Origin: Enterovibrio calviensis DSM 14347 | Lineage (GTDB): Bacteria > Pseudomonadota > Gammaproteobacteria > Enterobacterales > Vibrionaceae | DNA: 64,000 nucleotides | Direction of reading: 5' to 3' | Assembly: GCF_000621165.1 (NCBI RefSeq) | Contig: NZ_JHZA01000008.1 | Location: 248,001-312,000 of the forward strand | Part shown: in pieces, positions 34,636 through 42,487 of the stretch | How the letters are laid out: each line of letters starts with the position of its first letter | Position numbering within the stretch: position 1 is the first letter of the stretch | Translations under genes and position numbers: made by a program | Notes under the pieces: generated by a model | The model's database searches: none | Told to the model about the DNA's origin: nothing | What the model saw: the letters and a program-made list of their open reading frames with translations, nothing else

Positions 34636-35567
34636 ACACTTGCATTCCTTGTTGGTTTAAGAGCGTCAGATTTCGAAATCTCTGCGGTTTGAGGCACGTC
34701 TTGCGGCAAGTCTCCTAGCCCTGAACTTGGCGAATGTTGTGCCGAGTCATTGGGTGGATGTTTTGGCGAGTCTTTTGGCAGCGAGTCTTTTGGCAAAAAG
34801 TTACACACATCCACAGAGGTCACTACGCCAGCGTCCATTTCAACTTTGGCGGAGCAGGCTTCGAGGCATTCACCCAAACGGTGAGACGCCATCAAAATCG
34901 TGGTGCCCGCTTGCTGTCGCTCTAAGAGCAACTGATTCACAATGCGGGCATTGGCTTCATCGAGCGCCGACAGTGGTTCATCCATCAACAGAAGATCAGG
35001 ATCGCCCACCAAGGCGCGTGCGATAGAAATACGTTGTTGTTGCCCTCCCGATAACTCACTCGGAAAGCGGAGGGCAAAACGAGCCACGTCGAGCGCCTCC
35101 ATGACCAGCAACGCTTTGTCATGTTTTTCCTGTGTCGTGCATTTCTCACGACACTCAAAACCCATGCAGACATTTTCAAGCGCCGTGAGCTGATCAAATA
35201 AGGCCGGCGTCTGAAACACGGTTCCCGTTCTCGTACCTGGGCAGCATTCCCATTTGCGCCCCCAGCAATCCACAGGAACACCAAATTTCATCGCCTGACC
35301 GCTCGAAAGCGGCGTAAGATTGTTCAGCACACTCAGCAAGGTGGACTTACCACAACCACTCGGCCCGACCAGCATGTACCACGCACCTGCAGGCACAGTG
35401 AGGTTGACGCCATTGAGCACAGACACATGTTCTTGTGCCGTTTCACGAGCAAACCACTGTCCCCAGAAATGCGTACCGGTTGGCGGCGCGATCTCCACCT
35501 TGGCATCGGTCAGACACAAAGCGGGTTGCGACGGATCTGGGATACACAAGCTGCGATCAATCAACAT
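34626..35567 (-). CDS. ABC transporter ATPase, polar amino acid type
   Basis: A 313-residue ATPase: Walker A GPSGCGKST, Q-loop TVFQTPALFDQL, signature LSGGQQQRISIARAL, Walker B LLLMDEP, H-loop SHR. It belongs with the polar-amino-acid importers (GlnQ/HisP) judging by its partners. Two oddities: a cysteine-rich stretch around the Q-loop (WECCPG, then CMGFECREKC), and a ~60-residue C-terminal tail rich in P, D, S and K, part of which is a perfect LPKDS duplication. RBS AGGAGG seven bases before the ATG. Second component of the operon after the binding protein and first permease; the second permease is encoded beyond arsR. Confidence 0.9.
   Translation of the reverse strand: MLIDRSLCIPDPSQPALCLTDAKVEIAPPTGTHFWGQWFARETAQEHVSVLNGVNLTVPAGAWYMLVGPSGCGKSTLLSVLNNLTPLSSGQAMKFGVPVDCWGRKWECCPGTRTGTVFQTPALFDQLTALENVCMGFECREKCTTQEKHDKALLVMEALDVARFALRFPSELSGGQQQRISIARALVGDPDLLLMDEPLSALDEANARIVNQLLLERQQAGTTILMASHRLGECLEACSAKVEMDAGVVTSVDVCNFLPKDSLPKDSPKHPPNDSAQHSPSSGLGDLPQDVPQTAEISKSDALKPTRNASVWN
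34766..34795. repeat. Perfect 15-bp tandem duplication in the ABC ATPase gene
   Basis: gcgagtcttttggca occurs twice in a row (34766-34780 and 34781-34795), encoding LPKDS twice in the C-terminal tail. The surrounding sequence holds weaker relatives (cgagtcattgggtgg), so the tail seems to have grown by short duplications. Confidence 0.93.
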
Positions 35568-35585
35568 ACTTAATCCTCCTTCCGT

Positions 35586-36425
35586 CTAGCCGCCCGGCCA
35601 TACTTCAATGCGCTTATCGAGTGGCACTGGGGTATCGCTATCAGGTCCAAACCAGCGGTTATAAATCGGGAGGTATTCTCCGCTCGATTCGATCTGCTGT
35701 AGGGCATGGTTGATGGCGTCACGCATCTTGCTATCGTTCTCGATAACACCGAGACCATCTTGTTTCATGCCTATGGCTTCGCCACTTAATACGGTGAGTT
35801 CAGGGTTGGGCTTGGCGTAGTTAGCCAGCACTTCGGCATCTTCTGCCCAGCCTGCGATTTTTCCTGACAACACGGCATTCATAGCAATCTGCTTGTTGCC
35901 AAACTCAATGATGTCTTCTTCATTCACTTCGTAGCCGTTCTTTTCCAACCACTTTTTCCAGTTACCCACTGAGTGACTGCCACGGTTCATACCGACTTTC
36001 TTCCCCACTAAATCTTTGAGATTTTTCGCTCCGTCTTTTCGCACCAGAAAGGTCTGGGCTGACCAAAAATAGGTTTGCGAGAAATCCACCGCATCATCAC
36101 GTTTCCACGTGTGACTCATGGACGCCGCCGCCATATCAATCTTGCCGTTTTGCAAATAGGTAATTCGGGTGATTTCATCAACGGGGACACGTTTCATTTT
36201 GACGCCCAGTTTCTCGGCGACAGCGTTGGCAATATCCACATCAAAACCAACCCAATCACCTTGTTCATTGATAAACGAATGCGGTGGGTTGTCCTGACGG
36301 ATACCCACGACGAGCTCGCCACGATCCTTGACGCGATCGATGACAGAGGTGTGTTCTTGCGCCTGAACAGAGGTAAAGACGCCCACTAACACTGCACAGA
36401 TGAACCCAAAAGCCATACGGAACAT
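35586..36425 (-). CDS. Periplasmic amino-acid-type solute-binding protein
   Basis: A 279-residue SBP_bac_3 protein with a signal peptide (MFRMAFGFICAVLVGVFTSVQAQ). The mature part starts VIDRVKDRGELVVGIRQDNPPHSF, followed by GDWVGFDVDIANAVAEKLG, and has the Arg (KIDMAAASMSHTWKRDDAV) and Asp (GWAEDAEVL) positions that usually hold the alpha-carboxyl and alpha-amino groups of amino acids. So the ligand probably has an amino-acid-like head, or a zwitterion such as a methylated amine or organoarsenic relative (inference). Start at 36425 has AAGGAGA four bases upstream; the longer frame would overlap the permease gene. Confidence 0.88.
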   Translation of the reverse strand: MFRMAFGFICAVLVGVFTSVQAQEHTSVIDRVKDRGELVVGIRQDNPPHSFINEQGDWVGFDVDIANAVAEKLGVKMKRVPVDEITRITYLQNGKIDMAAASMSHTWKRDDAVDFSQTYFWSAQTFLVRKDGAKNLKDLVGKKVGMNRGSHSVGNWKKWLEKNGYEVNEEDIIEFGNKQIAMNAVLSGKIAGWAEDAEVLANYAKPNPELTVLSGEAIGMKQDGLGVIENDSKMRDAINHALQQIESSGEYLPIYNRWFGPDSDTPVPLDKRIEVWPGG

Positions 36426-36438
36426 AAACTCTCCTTCG

Positions 36439-37134
36439 TTAATGCATTGCATTGTTGATGCGTGACGTTGTCCGGTCGTGAGACCGAAAAACGGAGTGGC
36501 GCAGCCGATCTCCAACAAAATTCAGGAGCTGCACATTGAAAAAGTAGAGCGCGGAGCAAATCGCAAAGATCGTCAGCCAATCTGATAGCTGGTATGCGCG
36601 GCTTGCTAACAGATTGGTGAGCGCACTGAGTTCGAGTAACCCAATAAGGATGACGATACTGGTGTCCTTAAACAGAGAGACAAAGTGGGTATGCATTGCC
36701 TGAAAGCTCTTTTTGAATACCCAATGCGCTCGCAATCTGGCATATCTGGCGATGATCCCAATCTTCAGCACGCTTTCGACACGCTCTAAACTCTCGGGGT
36801 AGAGGTGAATGTATTTGGCGAATATCGGAACAAGGTGAGACATGGAATAGAGGGTAAGCGCCATGATCCCTTTCGCCGACGCATCCAGCGGCAGAAAGTA
36901 ATCAATGGTAAAAATGATCACTAAGGGAGGAATACCTCTCACTAGTGCAAAACAAGCGCCGGACATCGAATGCAGCACCATTTTTTTGCTACAAAGGCAC
37001 ACCAGCAAATAAGACAAGGGGACAGAAAAACAGATGGTGACAAGAAATAAGCACCATGTCAGAACAAGCCCTCCTGGCTGCGCATGCGGAAGACCAAATA
37101 ACATCTTTTGAGCAATATCAAAGCTGCCTTCCAT
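36439..37134 (-). CDS. ABC permease 1, polar amino acid type
   Basis: A 231-residue inner-membrane permease of the HisM/GlnP type with about five TM helices. The coupling segment (EAA-like loop) is around ESVLKIGIIARYARLRAHWVFKKSF, followed by VSLFKDTSIVILIGLLELSAL, which is typical of the family. It is the first gene of the eight-gene minus-strand operon, with AGGAGGT eight bases before the ATG and an ArsR-type operator upstream. It probably pairs with permease 2 (37795-38481) as a heterodimer. Confidence 0.85.
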   Translation of the reverse strand: MEGSFDIAQKMLFGLPHAQPGGLVLTWCLFLVTICFSVPLSYLLVCLCSKKMVLHSMSGACFALVRGIPPLVIIFTIDYFLPLDASAKGIMALTLYSMSHLVPIFAKYIHLYPESLERVESVLKIGIIARYARLRAHWVFKKSFQAMHTHFVSLFKDTSIVILIGLLELSALTNLLASRAYQLSDWLTIFAICSALYFFNVQLLNFVGDRLRHSVFRSHDRTTSRINNAMH

Positions 37135-37213
37135 CTAGCTAAACCTCCTGCTGACTACTAAATCCGTAATCAAATTAGCACTGAGTACACGTCCATATTT
37201 TCATATATTCATT

Positions 37214-37233
37214 ATATCAAGATATACAGATAT
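37214..37233. promoter_or_regulatory. Probable ArsR operator 1 (permease operon / arsR)
   Basis: ATATCAA-gatata-cagatat is the same 7-6-7 arrangement as the operator at 39585, with two mismatches in the right arm (cagatat against ttgatat). It lies in the 300-base divergent region between permease 1 and arsR, about 80 bases upstream of permease 1. The surrounding AT-rich tract (tcatatattcatt, ttttgattt) gives more degenerate half sites. Confidence 0.6.
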
Positions 37234-37434
37234 TTTGATTTCAATTATGAGAACACTAAGAATGGTCACTGGCATCAAGGGGTTGTGAAACTGTGTGTTT
37301 TCTTTGGTTGCGTGTTAATATTCAGTTATCTACACCTCCGATGTGTTTAGAAAATTGACCTGCGTGGCATCAAGATAGAGTGTAAAAACAGATGCTTGAA
37401 TGAATCCTATAAAACGACACAAACTATAAAAACT

Positions 37435-37779
37435 ATGAATTCAGAAGAATCAGCGAAAACATTTGCCGCTTTAGCGCAAGAGACAAGACTGGATGTATTC
37501 AGGCTTTTGATTAAAGCCGGAGAGACAGGACTGTCATCAGGGGAAATTGCAGACAACCTGAGTATTCGTCAAAACACGATGTCGACGAATCTGTCCATTT
37601 TGTACAATGCAAAGCTGGTGCGCAGGAAGCGCGAAGGAAGAACCATTCGTTACTTTGTGAATATGGATACCATTGGGTTACTTCTCACCTTTTTACTAGA
37701 GCATTGCTGTGGGCAAGAACAAGACATGGTGACGGATCTTGTCAGTAAGCTCCAAGAAGGCTTCGTGCAATCATCTTGA
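37435..37779 (+). CDS. ArsR-family repressor with vicinal cysteines
   Basis: A 114-residue winged helix-turn-helix regulator of the ArsR/SmtB family (FAALAQETRLDVFRLLIKAG, recognition region NTMSTNLSILYNAKLVRRK, then wing EGRTIRYFVN). The only cysteines are C91-C92 in the C-terminal helix (LLEHCCGQEQ), the position of the C-terminal thiol pair of AfArsR-type arsenic sensors; two thiols suit trivalent methylarsenicals or antimonite, while inorganic arsenite often uses three. Start ATG 37435 is my choice; TTG at 37396 is possible and neither has a clear Shine-Dalgarno. It is divergent from the long operon and convergent with permease 2. Confidence 0.88.
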   Translation: MNSEESAKTFAALAQETRLDVFRLLIKAGETGLSSGEIADNLSIRQNTMSTNLSILYNAKLVRRKREGRTIRYFVNMDTIGLLLTFLLEHCCGQEQDMVTDLVSKLQEGFVQSS

Positions 37780-37797
37780 CGTTCTGTGGCAACGTCA
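37777..37797. terminator. Hairpin formed by the two convergent stop codons
   Basis: tgacgtt (37777-37783) and aacgtca (37791-37797) pair perfectly around a seven-base loop. The left arm starts with the TGA of arsR and the right arm is the complement of the TGA of permease 2. No T-run follows, so termination strength is uncertain. Confidence 0.5.
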
Positions 37798-38481
37798 CCT
37801 CGTCAACAATCGCTTGGCGAGTACATTACCCGCAACGTGTATCGCCGTTCCCAAGAGCACAAAAAGCAAGGTCGCAAACGTTAGGTAAGGGATCACCTTG
37901 GCCGTTTCGATCACCCCTGTTCGCATCGCGGCAAAGATACCTGCAATCGGAAACATTGAGATAAACGCCGTATTGTGTAGATGGTGAACCAGCCTCGCAG
38001 ACACTGTGGGGATAAGCGCCGGCGCACATTCAAAGAAAATCAATCTCACTTTCGCAAGCGCCCCGAGATGCAAGGTATCCATGTAATCGATCGTGTCCTG
38101 TTTGATCGTAGAAATAGCCGCTTCAATGATCCTCGCCAAATGGCCAGAGCTGGAAAACGCCAACCCCACGATAATAAAACTCGCCGCCAAGCCAAATCCG
38201 TAAGCCACCCCAGGAATAATGCCTTCTACGTCAATGCCTGAAAAATAGGGCGCAAGCCCCAAGTTACCCATCAACAATACAAACAACACCGTCGGCACAC
38301 CGCGAGAGACTTCAATTAGAAATTCGGACATCGCCGACAGTGGCAGGTAGCCACTACGGCTGAAAAGCACATACACAATGGCAAACAGCAAACTCAACAC
38401 GGCGGAGGTGAAGAAAAAGAACACTGTGGTTGCAAGCGGTGCGGCAAACGAAGCCAGAAACGCCATCAATTCATCTGTCAT
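37795..38481 (-). CDS. ABC permease 2, polar amino acid type
   Basis: A 228-residue permease of the HisQ/GlnP type with about five TM helices. It shows the EAA-like loop in AAISTIKQDTIDYMDTLHLGALAKVRLIFF and the family segment FLIEVSRGVPTVLFVLLMGNLG near TM2. It follows the ArsP-like gene by 26 bases and is thus in a different transcription unit from permease 1, the binding protein and the ATPase. Since no other ABC partner is nearby it very probably completes that transporter. The ATG at 38481 has no strong ribosome site, which may mean coupling to arsP translation. Confidence 0.85.
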   Translation of the reverse strand: MTDELMAFLASFAAPLATTVFFFFTSAVLSLLFAIVYVLFSRSGYLPLSAMSEFLIEVSRGVPTVLFVLLMGNLGLAPYFSGIDVEGIIPGVAYGFGLAASFIIVGLAFSSSGHLARIIEAAISTIKQDTIDYMDTLHLGALAKVRLIFFECAPALIPTVSARLVHHLHNTAFISMFPIAGIFAAMRTGVIETAKVIPYLTFATLLFVLLGTAIHVAGNVLAKRLLTR

Positions 38482-38507
38482 TTCGTCGTCTACTTATCGT
38501 CGCTTGC

Positions 38508-39533
38508 TTAAGACCAGAGTTGATAAATCACGCCCCACGCGAACGACCCCACCAGCGCGACACCCACATAGAACAGCACCACCTGAATACGCGCCACCGC
38601 AACTACCGCAATCATGGCGGGAATAGACGTAATGCCGCCCGCAATCAAGAAGGCCATACCCGCGCCGGGTTGCATGCCTTTGTTGATCAATTCCGCCACC
38701 AAAGGCACCGCCACATAGCCATTCACATAGGCAGGCACACCAATCACGGTGGCCCACAAAATAGGGGCGTTGGTATCACCACCGAACGACCCTGCTACCC
38801 ACTCTGTTGGCACATAGGCGACCAACAAGCTTTCCAGCAAGAAGGCCAGCGCCAGCCATTTGAGCAACAACATCATGATGTGGGTGGTCTTTTCAATGAA
38901 CACCTCTTGTCGCGCCTTTTCGTGCCAGAAACGCCAAACTGGCTTATCTTGCGCGACGAGCTGCGTGGCATCTCCGGTTACTGACGGCTTCAGCGGGTTA
39001 AGTAAGTAGCCCGCGGATTGCGCGAAGTAGACCGCCCACCCCGCAGTTAGCCCGAGCACAATCGCACCCAGAGCTTTCATGGTCGCAAACTCCCAGCTCA
39101 CAATGCCCGCAGTAAGCAGATACATCATGGGGTCAATCACCGGGCTCGCAATCCAAAAAGCCATCACAGGGGCAAGAGGCACGCCCATCGCCAGCATGGC
39201 GGCAATCAAGGGGATCACGCCGCATGAGCAGAACGGAGACAGCGCACCGAACATCGCCGCGGTAAGTATCACCACGCTTTGACGCCCTTGAAGCGCCCCC
39301 GCAATCAAGCTATCGGCCTGCGTGGCAGAGACATACGCATAGATCAGTGACGACGCCAAAATGAATGGAATGATCAAAACGAAGGTGTTGCCCATGAACA
39401 CGATGGACACCGCAAGCTGTTGCGGATCGAACACCGCAATGGCAAGCAAAGACAGCAAGAACGCCGTCCATACTGGTTCTAGGAAGGTTCGGTTGTAGCC
39501 AAAGTTGATGAGCCCCGACACGATACTCGACAT
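38508..39533 (-). CDS. ArsP/YraQ-family permease
   Basis: A 341-residue inner-membrane permease with ~8 TM helices of the COG0701 family, which includes ArsP, the efflux permease for trivalent organoarsenicals such as methylarsenite and reduced roxarsone. Family marks are GALSPFCSCGVIPLIAAML (conserved C-S-C) in the first half, FWIASPVIDPMMYLLTAG and VPAYVNGYVAVPLVAELI, with the repeat structure of two related halves. Start at 39533: GAGAGGG seven bases upstream. It is downstream of an ArsR-type operator and divergent from an outer-membrane protein gene. Given the vicinal-Cys ArsR nearby, organoarsenical efflux is the best guess; the family also has members with other or unknown cargo. Confidence 0.85.
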   Translation of the reverse strand: MSSIVSGLINFGYNRTFLEPVWTAFLLSLLAIAVFDPQQLAVSIVFMGNTFVLIIPFILASSLIYAYVSATQADSLIAGALQGRQSVVILTAAMFGALSPFCSCGVIPLIAAMLAMGVPLAPVMAFWIASPVIDPMMYLLTAGIVSWEFATMKALGAIVLGLTAGWAVYFAQSAGYLLNPLKPSVTGDATQLVAQDKPVWRFWHEKARQEVFIEKTTHIMMLLLKWLALAFLLESLLVAYVPTEWVAGSFGGDTNAPILWATVIGVPAYVNGYVAVPLVAELINKGMQPGAGMAFLIAGGITSIPAMIAVVAVARIQVVLFYVGVALVGSFAWGVIYQLWS

Positions 39534-39584
39534 ATGTAATCCCTCTCGATTTCCCTTTTCTGCGCGAAGCACTTAGTATTCAAT

Positions 39585-39604
39585 ATATCAAGAATAGTTG
39601 ATAT
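39585..39604. promoter_or_regulatory. Probable ArsR operator 2 (arsP / outer-membrane protein)
   Basis: ATATCAA-gaatag-TTGATAT is a perfect 7-6-7 inverted repeat, extended by AT at both ends. It lies 52 bases upstream of the arsP start and about 30 to 78 bases upstream of the divergent outer-membrane protein gene, so one site can control both. It matches ArsR/SmtB-type operators in size and AT-rich character. Confidence 0.7.
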
Positions 39605-39682
39605 TAAATATTTTGTGATAGATGGTCGGACGCGATGAAAATGATGGAAGCGCTCAATAATGAGAAGAAAAAAGACACGGAT

Positions 39683-40882
39683 ATGAAACAGCGGATGCTG
39701 AACGCAATGTGCGTTTTTCTGATCAGTCTCGCCATGCTGTTTGCAACCAGCCCTTCGGCTGCGGCTCCAACCGGAGAGATCTCTTTTAGCTATCTTCACC
39801 ACTGGGAATCGCGCCCTAGCTTACCAAGCAATCAAACCGACATGTCTGTCATACCACGCTTTGTCGTCGATGGGTCGCACGATATAACGTGGGTCATCGA
39901 ACCCGCGCTCAGAGCGCGGGGCGATAGCAGCGACACCATCGAGTTCGACTTCTATAAAAGCCAACTGCGCACCTACACCGACAATGTGGATATCACGGCG
40001 GGGTATGACGTGGTGTTTTGGGGCTCAAGCGAAGGGGCGCAAATTCTTGATATTCTCAACCAGCGCGACCTAGGTGCGGACTTCGACGGCGACGTGAAAC
40101 TGGGCCAACCGCTATTAAGCCTAAACCGCAGTATCGGCGACGGATTAGCCACCCTTTACTATCTCCCCTACACCCCCAAACGACGGTTTCGCGATAACAG
40201 CGAACGCCTGACTGCTGGGTTCGACATCAATGAAAACAGTGCACAATGGCATGACCATCAAGACGCTTATTACCCCGGTTTTGCGGGGCGCTATGCCCTC
40301 TCGGCAGACAGCATGGATGTGGCGCTCATTGGCTTTCATGGTGTGAACCGCTCCCCCGCTTTTGTTCCACAGGCTGGGCAATTTTCACCCGTTTACCGCG
40401 TTGCCACGCAAGTGGGCATGGACATGCAATGGGTAAGTGAGGACTTACTGGCAAAACTGGAATTGCTGAATGTTTCTGATGCGCCCACCATCGATGGCGA
40501 TTTTGACACAGCAACGCAGTGGGTGGTGTCTGCGGAATACAGTTTCTACAGCGTGTTCGATTCGATTGCAGATGTCAGAGTGATCGCTGAATACAGTGAT
40601 AACAGCCTTGGCGAAAGACTCCTTTCGCTCTACCAACACGACCTCTTGATGGCGGTTCACACCTCCTTCAATAATGCCGACTCCACCAGCCTGAGCGTAT
40701 CGTGGCTTCATGATCTCGACAGTGATTCAAACCTTATCGACATCTCACTCACCCATCGTCTCAATGACAACATCGAACTTGAAGCGTCACTTTACGAGTT
40801 CTCGTCATTAGCATCTCGTGACTTTTTCTTTGGCTTAGAACCGGATAGCTTCGGGGAAATCACCCTCACCTATTATTTTTGA
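39683..40882 (+). CDS. Outer-membrane beta-barrel protein
   Basis: A ~399-residue outer-membrane protein. It has a signal peptide (MKQRMLNAMCVFLISLAMLF...SAAA), alternating-residue strands throughout, and ends in an aromatic strand EITLTYYF as needed by the BAM machine. There is no plug domain, so it is not TonB-dependent. By size and sequence texture it resembles the DUF1302-like or alginate-export-like barrels found with RND plus LolA-like gene sets, but I cannot assign a family firmly. I took 39683 as start since the signal peptide begins there; 39635 is also in frame. It is divergent from arsP and shares its operator. It could be the outer-membrane exit or entry for the system's cargo. 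Confidence 0.75.
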   Translation: MKQRMLNAMCVFLISLAMLFATSPSAAAPTGEISFSYLHHWESRPSLPSNQTDMSVIPRFVVDGSHDITWVIEPALRARGDSSDTIEFDFYKSQLRTYTDNVDITAGYDVVFWGSSEGAQILDILNQRDLGADFDGDVKLGQPLLSLNRSIGDGLATLYYLPYTPKRRFRDNSERLTAGFDINENSAQWHDHQDAYYPGFAGRYALSADSMDVALIGFHGVNRSPAFVPQAGQFSPVYRVATQVGMDMQWVSEDLLAKLELLNVSDAPTIDGDFDTATQWVVSAEYSFYSVFDSIADVRVIAEYSDNSLGERLLSLYQHDLLMAVHTSFNNADSTSLSVSWLHDLDSDSNLIDISLTHRLNDNIELEASLYEFSSLASRDFFFGLEPDSFGEITLTYYF

Positions 40883-41058
40883 TGGCATTCCTCCGCGCGT
40901 TAGCTCATCCATTTATAGAACGATAACGACCCGTTACCGACAAATAGGCAAATAGGCAAATAATCGGGACGAATTTTCTATTACCTTATCTGCTGTCGAG
41001 ACTATGATAAGCGCAGGATATCGTTCTGGCATTCGCCAAGAAAAGCATGAGGCTCACA

Positions 41059-42207
41059 ATGCAATTTACCTATTCCAACCCAGCAACCATTCACTTCGGC
41101 AAAGGCCAAATCGCTGCTATCACTGGCGAAATTCCCACGCAAAGCAAAGTGCTCGTGATATACGGCGGCGGGTCAATCAAGAAAAACGGCGTTTACGACC
41201 AAGTGAGTGATGCGCTCAAAGATCATACTTGGCTCGATTTCTCAGGCGTAGAACCAAACCCAACCAAGGAAACCTTGGATAAAGCGGTTGCCATTGCTAA
41301 GCAAGAAAACGTGGATTTCATCTTGGCCGTCGGTGGTGGCTCCGTGGTCGATGGCTCTAAATACGTGGCTGCCGCAGCAAAATATGATGGCGACGGCTGG
41401 GACATTCTCACTGGCCAATACACCATCGAGAGTGCGCTCCCAATTGGCGCAATTCTGACGCTACCCGCGACCGGGTCTGAATCAAACTCAGCGGCGGTGA
41501 TCACCAAAGCAGAAACCCAAGACAAACTGCCGTTCATGCACCCAAGTGTTCGCCCTGTGTTTTCAGTGCTCGACCCTGACGTGATGAAAACCCTGCCAGA
41601 GCGCCAATTGGTGAACGGCATTGCGGATGCATGGGTTCACACCTGCGAGCAGTACATCACGCGTCCAACGGGCACCATGGTTCAAGATGGCTATGCAGAA
41701 ACTCTGCTGCGTACCCTGAAAACCTTGGGTGAGCAATTTGACGATCGCGACAACGACGCATGGCGTGAAAATTTGATGTTTAGTGCCAACCAAGCACTGT
41801 TTGGTTTGATTGGTAGCGGCGTACTGCACGATTGGGCAACGCACATGATAGGCCATGAGCTCACTGCGCTTTGGAACGTTGACCACGCCCGCTCGCTCAC
41901 CATCATTCAGCCTTCACTGCTGCGCAACCAAATCGAGTTCAAACGCGCCAAGCTAGAACAGATGGGTCGCAATGTATTTGGCCTAGTAGACGGCGATGAT
42001 TTGGCAGAACGCACCATTGATGCCATTGAAGCCTTCTACAACCAACTCGGTTTAGAAACCCAATTCACCGCGCACGGCACTGACAAAGAAACGGCGATTA
42101 ACGCTGTGATTGAACAACTGACCAAGCACGGCATGACGGCATTGGGCGAGAACCAATCCATCACCTTAGAAACCAGCCGCGAGATCCTCGAAAACGCCAT
42201 CGCGTAA
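41059..42207 (+). CDS. yqhD: Iron-dependent alcohol dehydrogenase / aldehyde reductase YqhD
   Basis: A 382-residue NADPH-dependent aldehyde reductase of the group III metal-dependent alcohol dehydrogenases. It matches E. coli YqhD along its length: HFGKGQIAAI, VIYGGGSIKKNGVYDQV, AVGGGSVVDGSKY and TLPATGSESNSAAVI for NADPH, and metal ligands in NGIADAWVHTCEQY (D, H), HMIGHELTALW and NVDHARSLTI. Role: removal of reactive aldehydes such as those from lipid peroxidation. ATG at 41059 has GAGG six bases upstream, so I prefer it to ATG 41047. It may assist the aldehyde chemistry inferred for the adjacent cluster but lacks an ArsR-type site. Confidence 0.92.
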   Translation: MQFTYSNPATIHFGKGQIAAITGEIPTQSKVLVIYGGGSIKKNGVYDQVSDALKDHTWLDFSGVEPNPTKETLDKAVAIAKQENVDFILAVGGGSVVDGSKYVAAAAKYDGDGWDILTGQYTIESALPIGAILTLPATGSESNSAAVITKAETQDKLPFMHPSVRPVFSVLDPDVMKTLPERQLVNGIADAWVHTCEQYITRPTGTMVQDGYAETLLRTLKTLGEQFDDRDNDAWRENLMFSANQALFGLIGSGVLHDWATHMIGHELTALWNVDHARSLTIIQPSLLRNQIEFKRAKLEQMGRNVFGLVDGDDLAERTIDAIEAFYNQLGLETQFTAHGTDKETAINAVIEQLTKHGMTALGENQSITLETSREILENAIA

Positions 42208-42251
42208 GACGAAGAACCAAGACGAATAACCCGTTCGTTCGCTGCACCATT

Positions 42252-42282
42252 AATGGCTGTTCAACCCGAACAGCCATTTTTA
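42252..42282 (+). terminator. Terminator of yqhD
   Basis: aatggctgttc (42252-42262) and gaacagccatt (42268-42278) form a perfect 11-base stem with loop aaccc and a ttttta tail on the plus strand. Confidence 0.93.
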
Positions 42283-42487
42283 TTCCTCTGATATAACGCC
42301 CTTTGTTAGAACGTTTTCTTCCTTGCAAAGCCAGCGTGAATCCCGCCGCACATCTAACACTTGTTACACGCTAAGTGCCGCACTTCTCCCATAATATATC
42401 CAACTATCTGTCGGTTATTGCTGGCTATCAAACGCACCAAAACAAACTTAGGCACACAAGCCAAACACCACTAAGAGAAGGGATACG

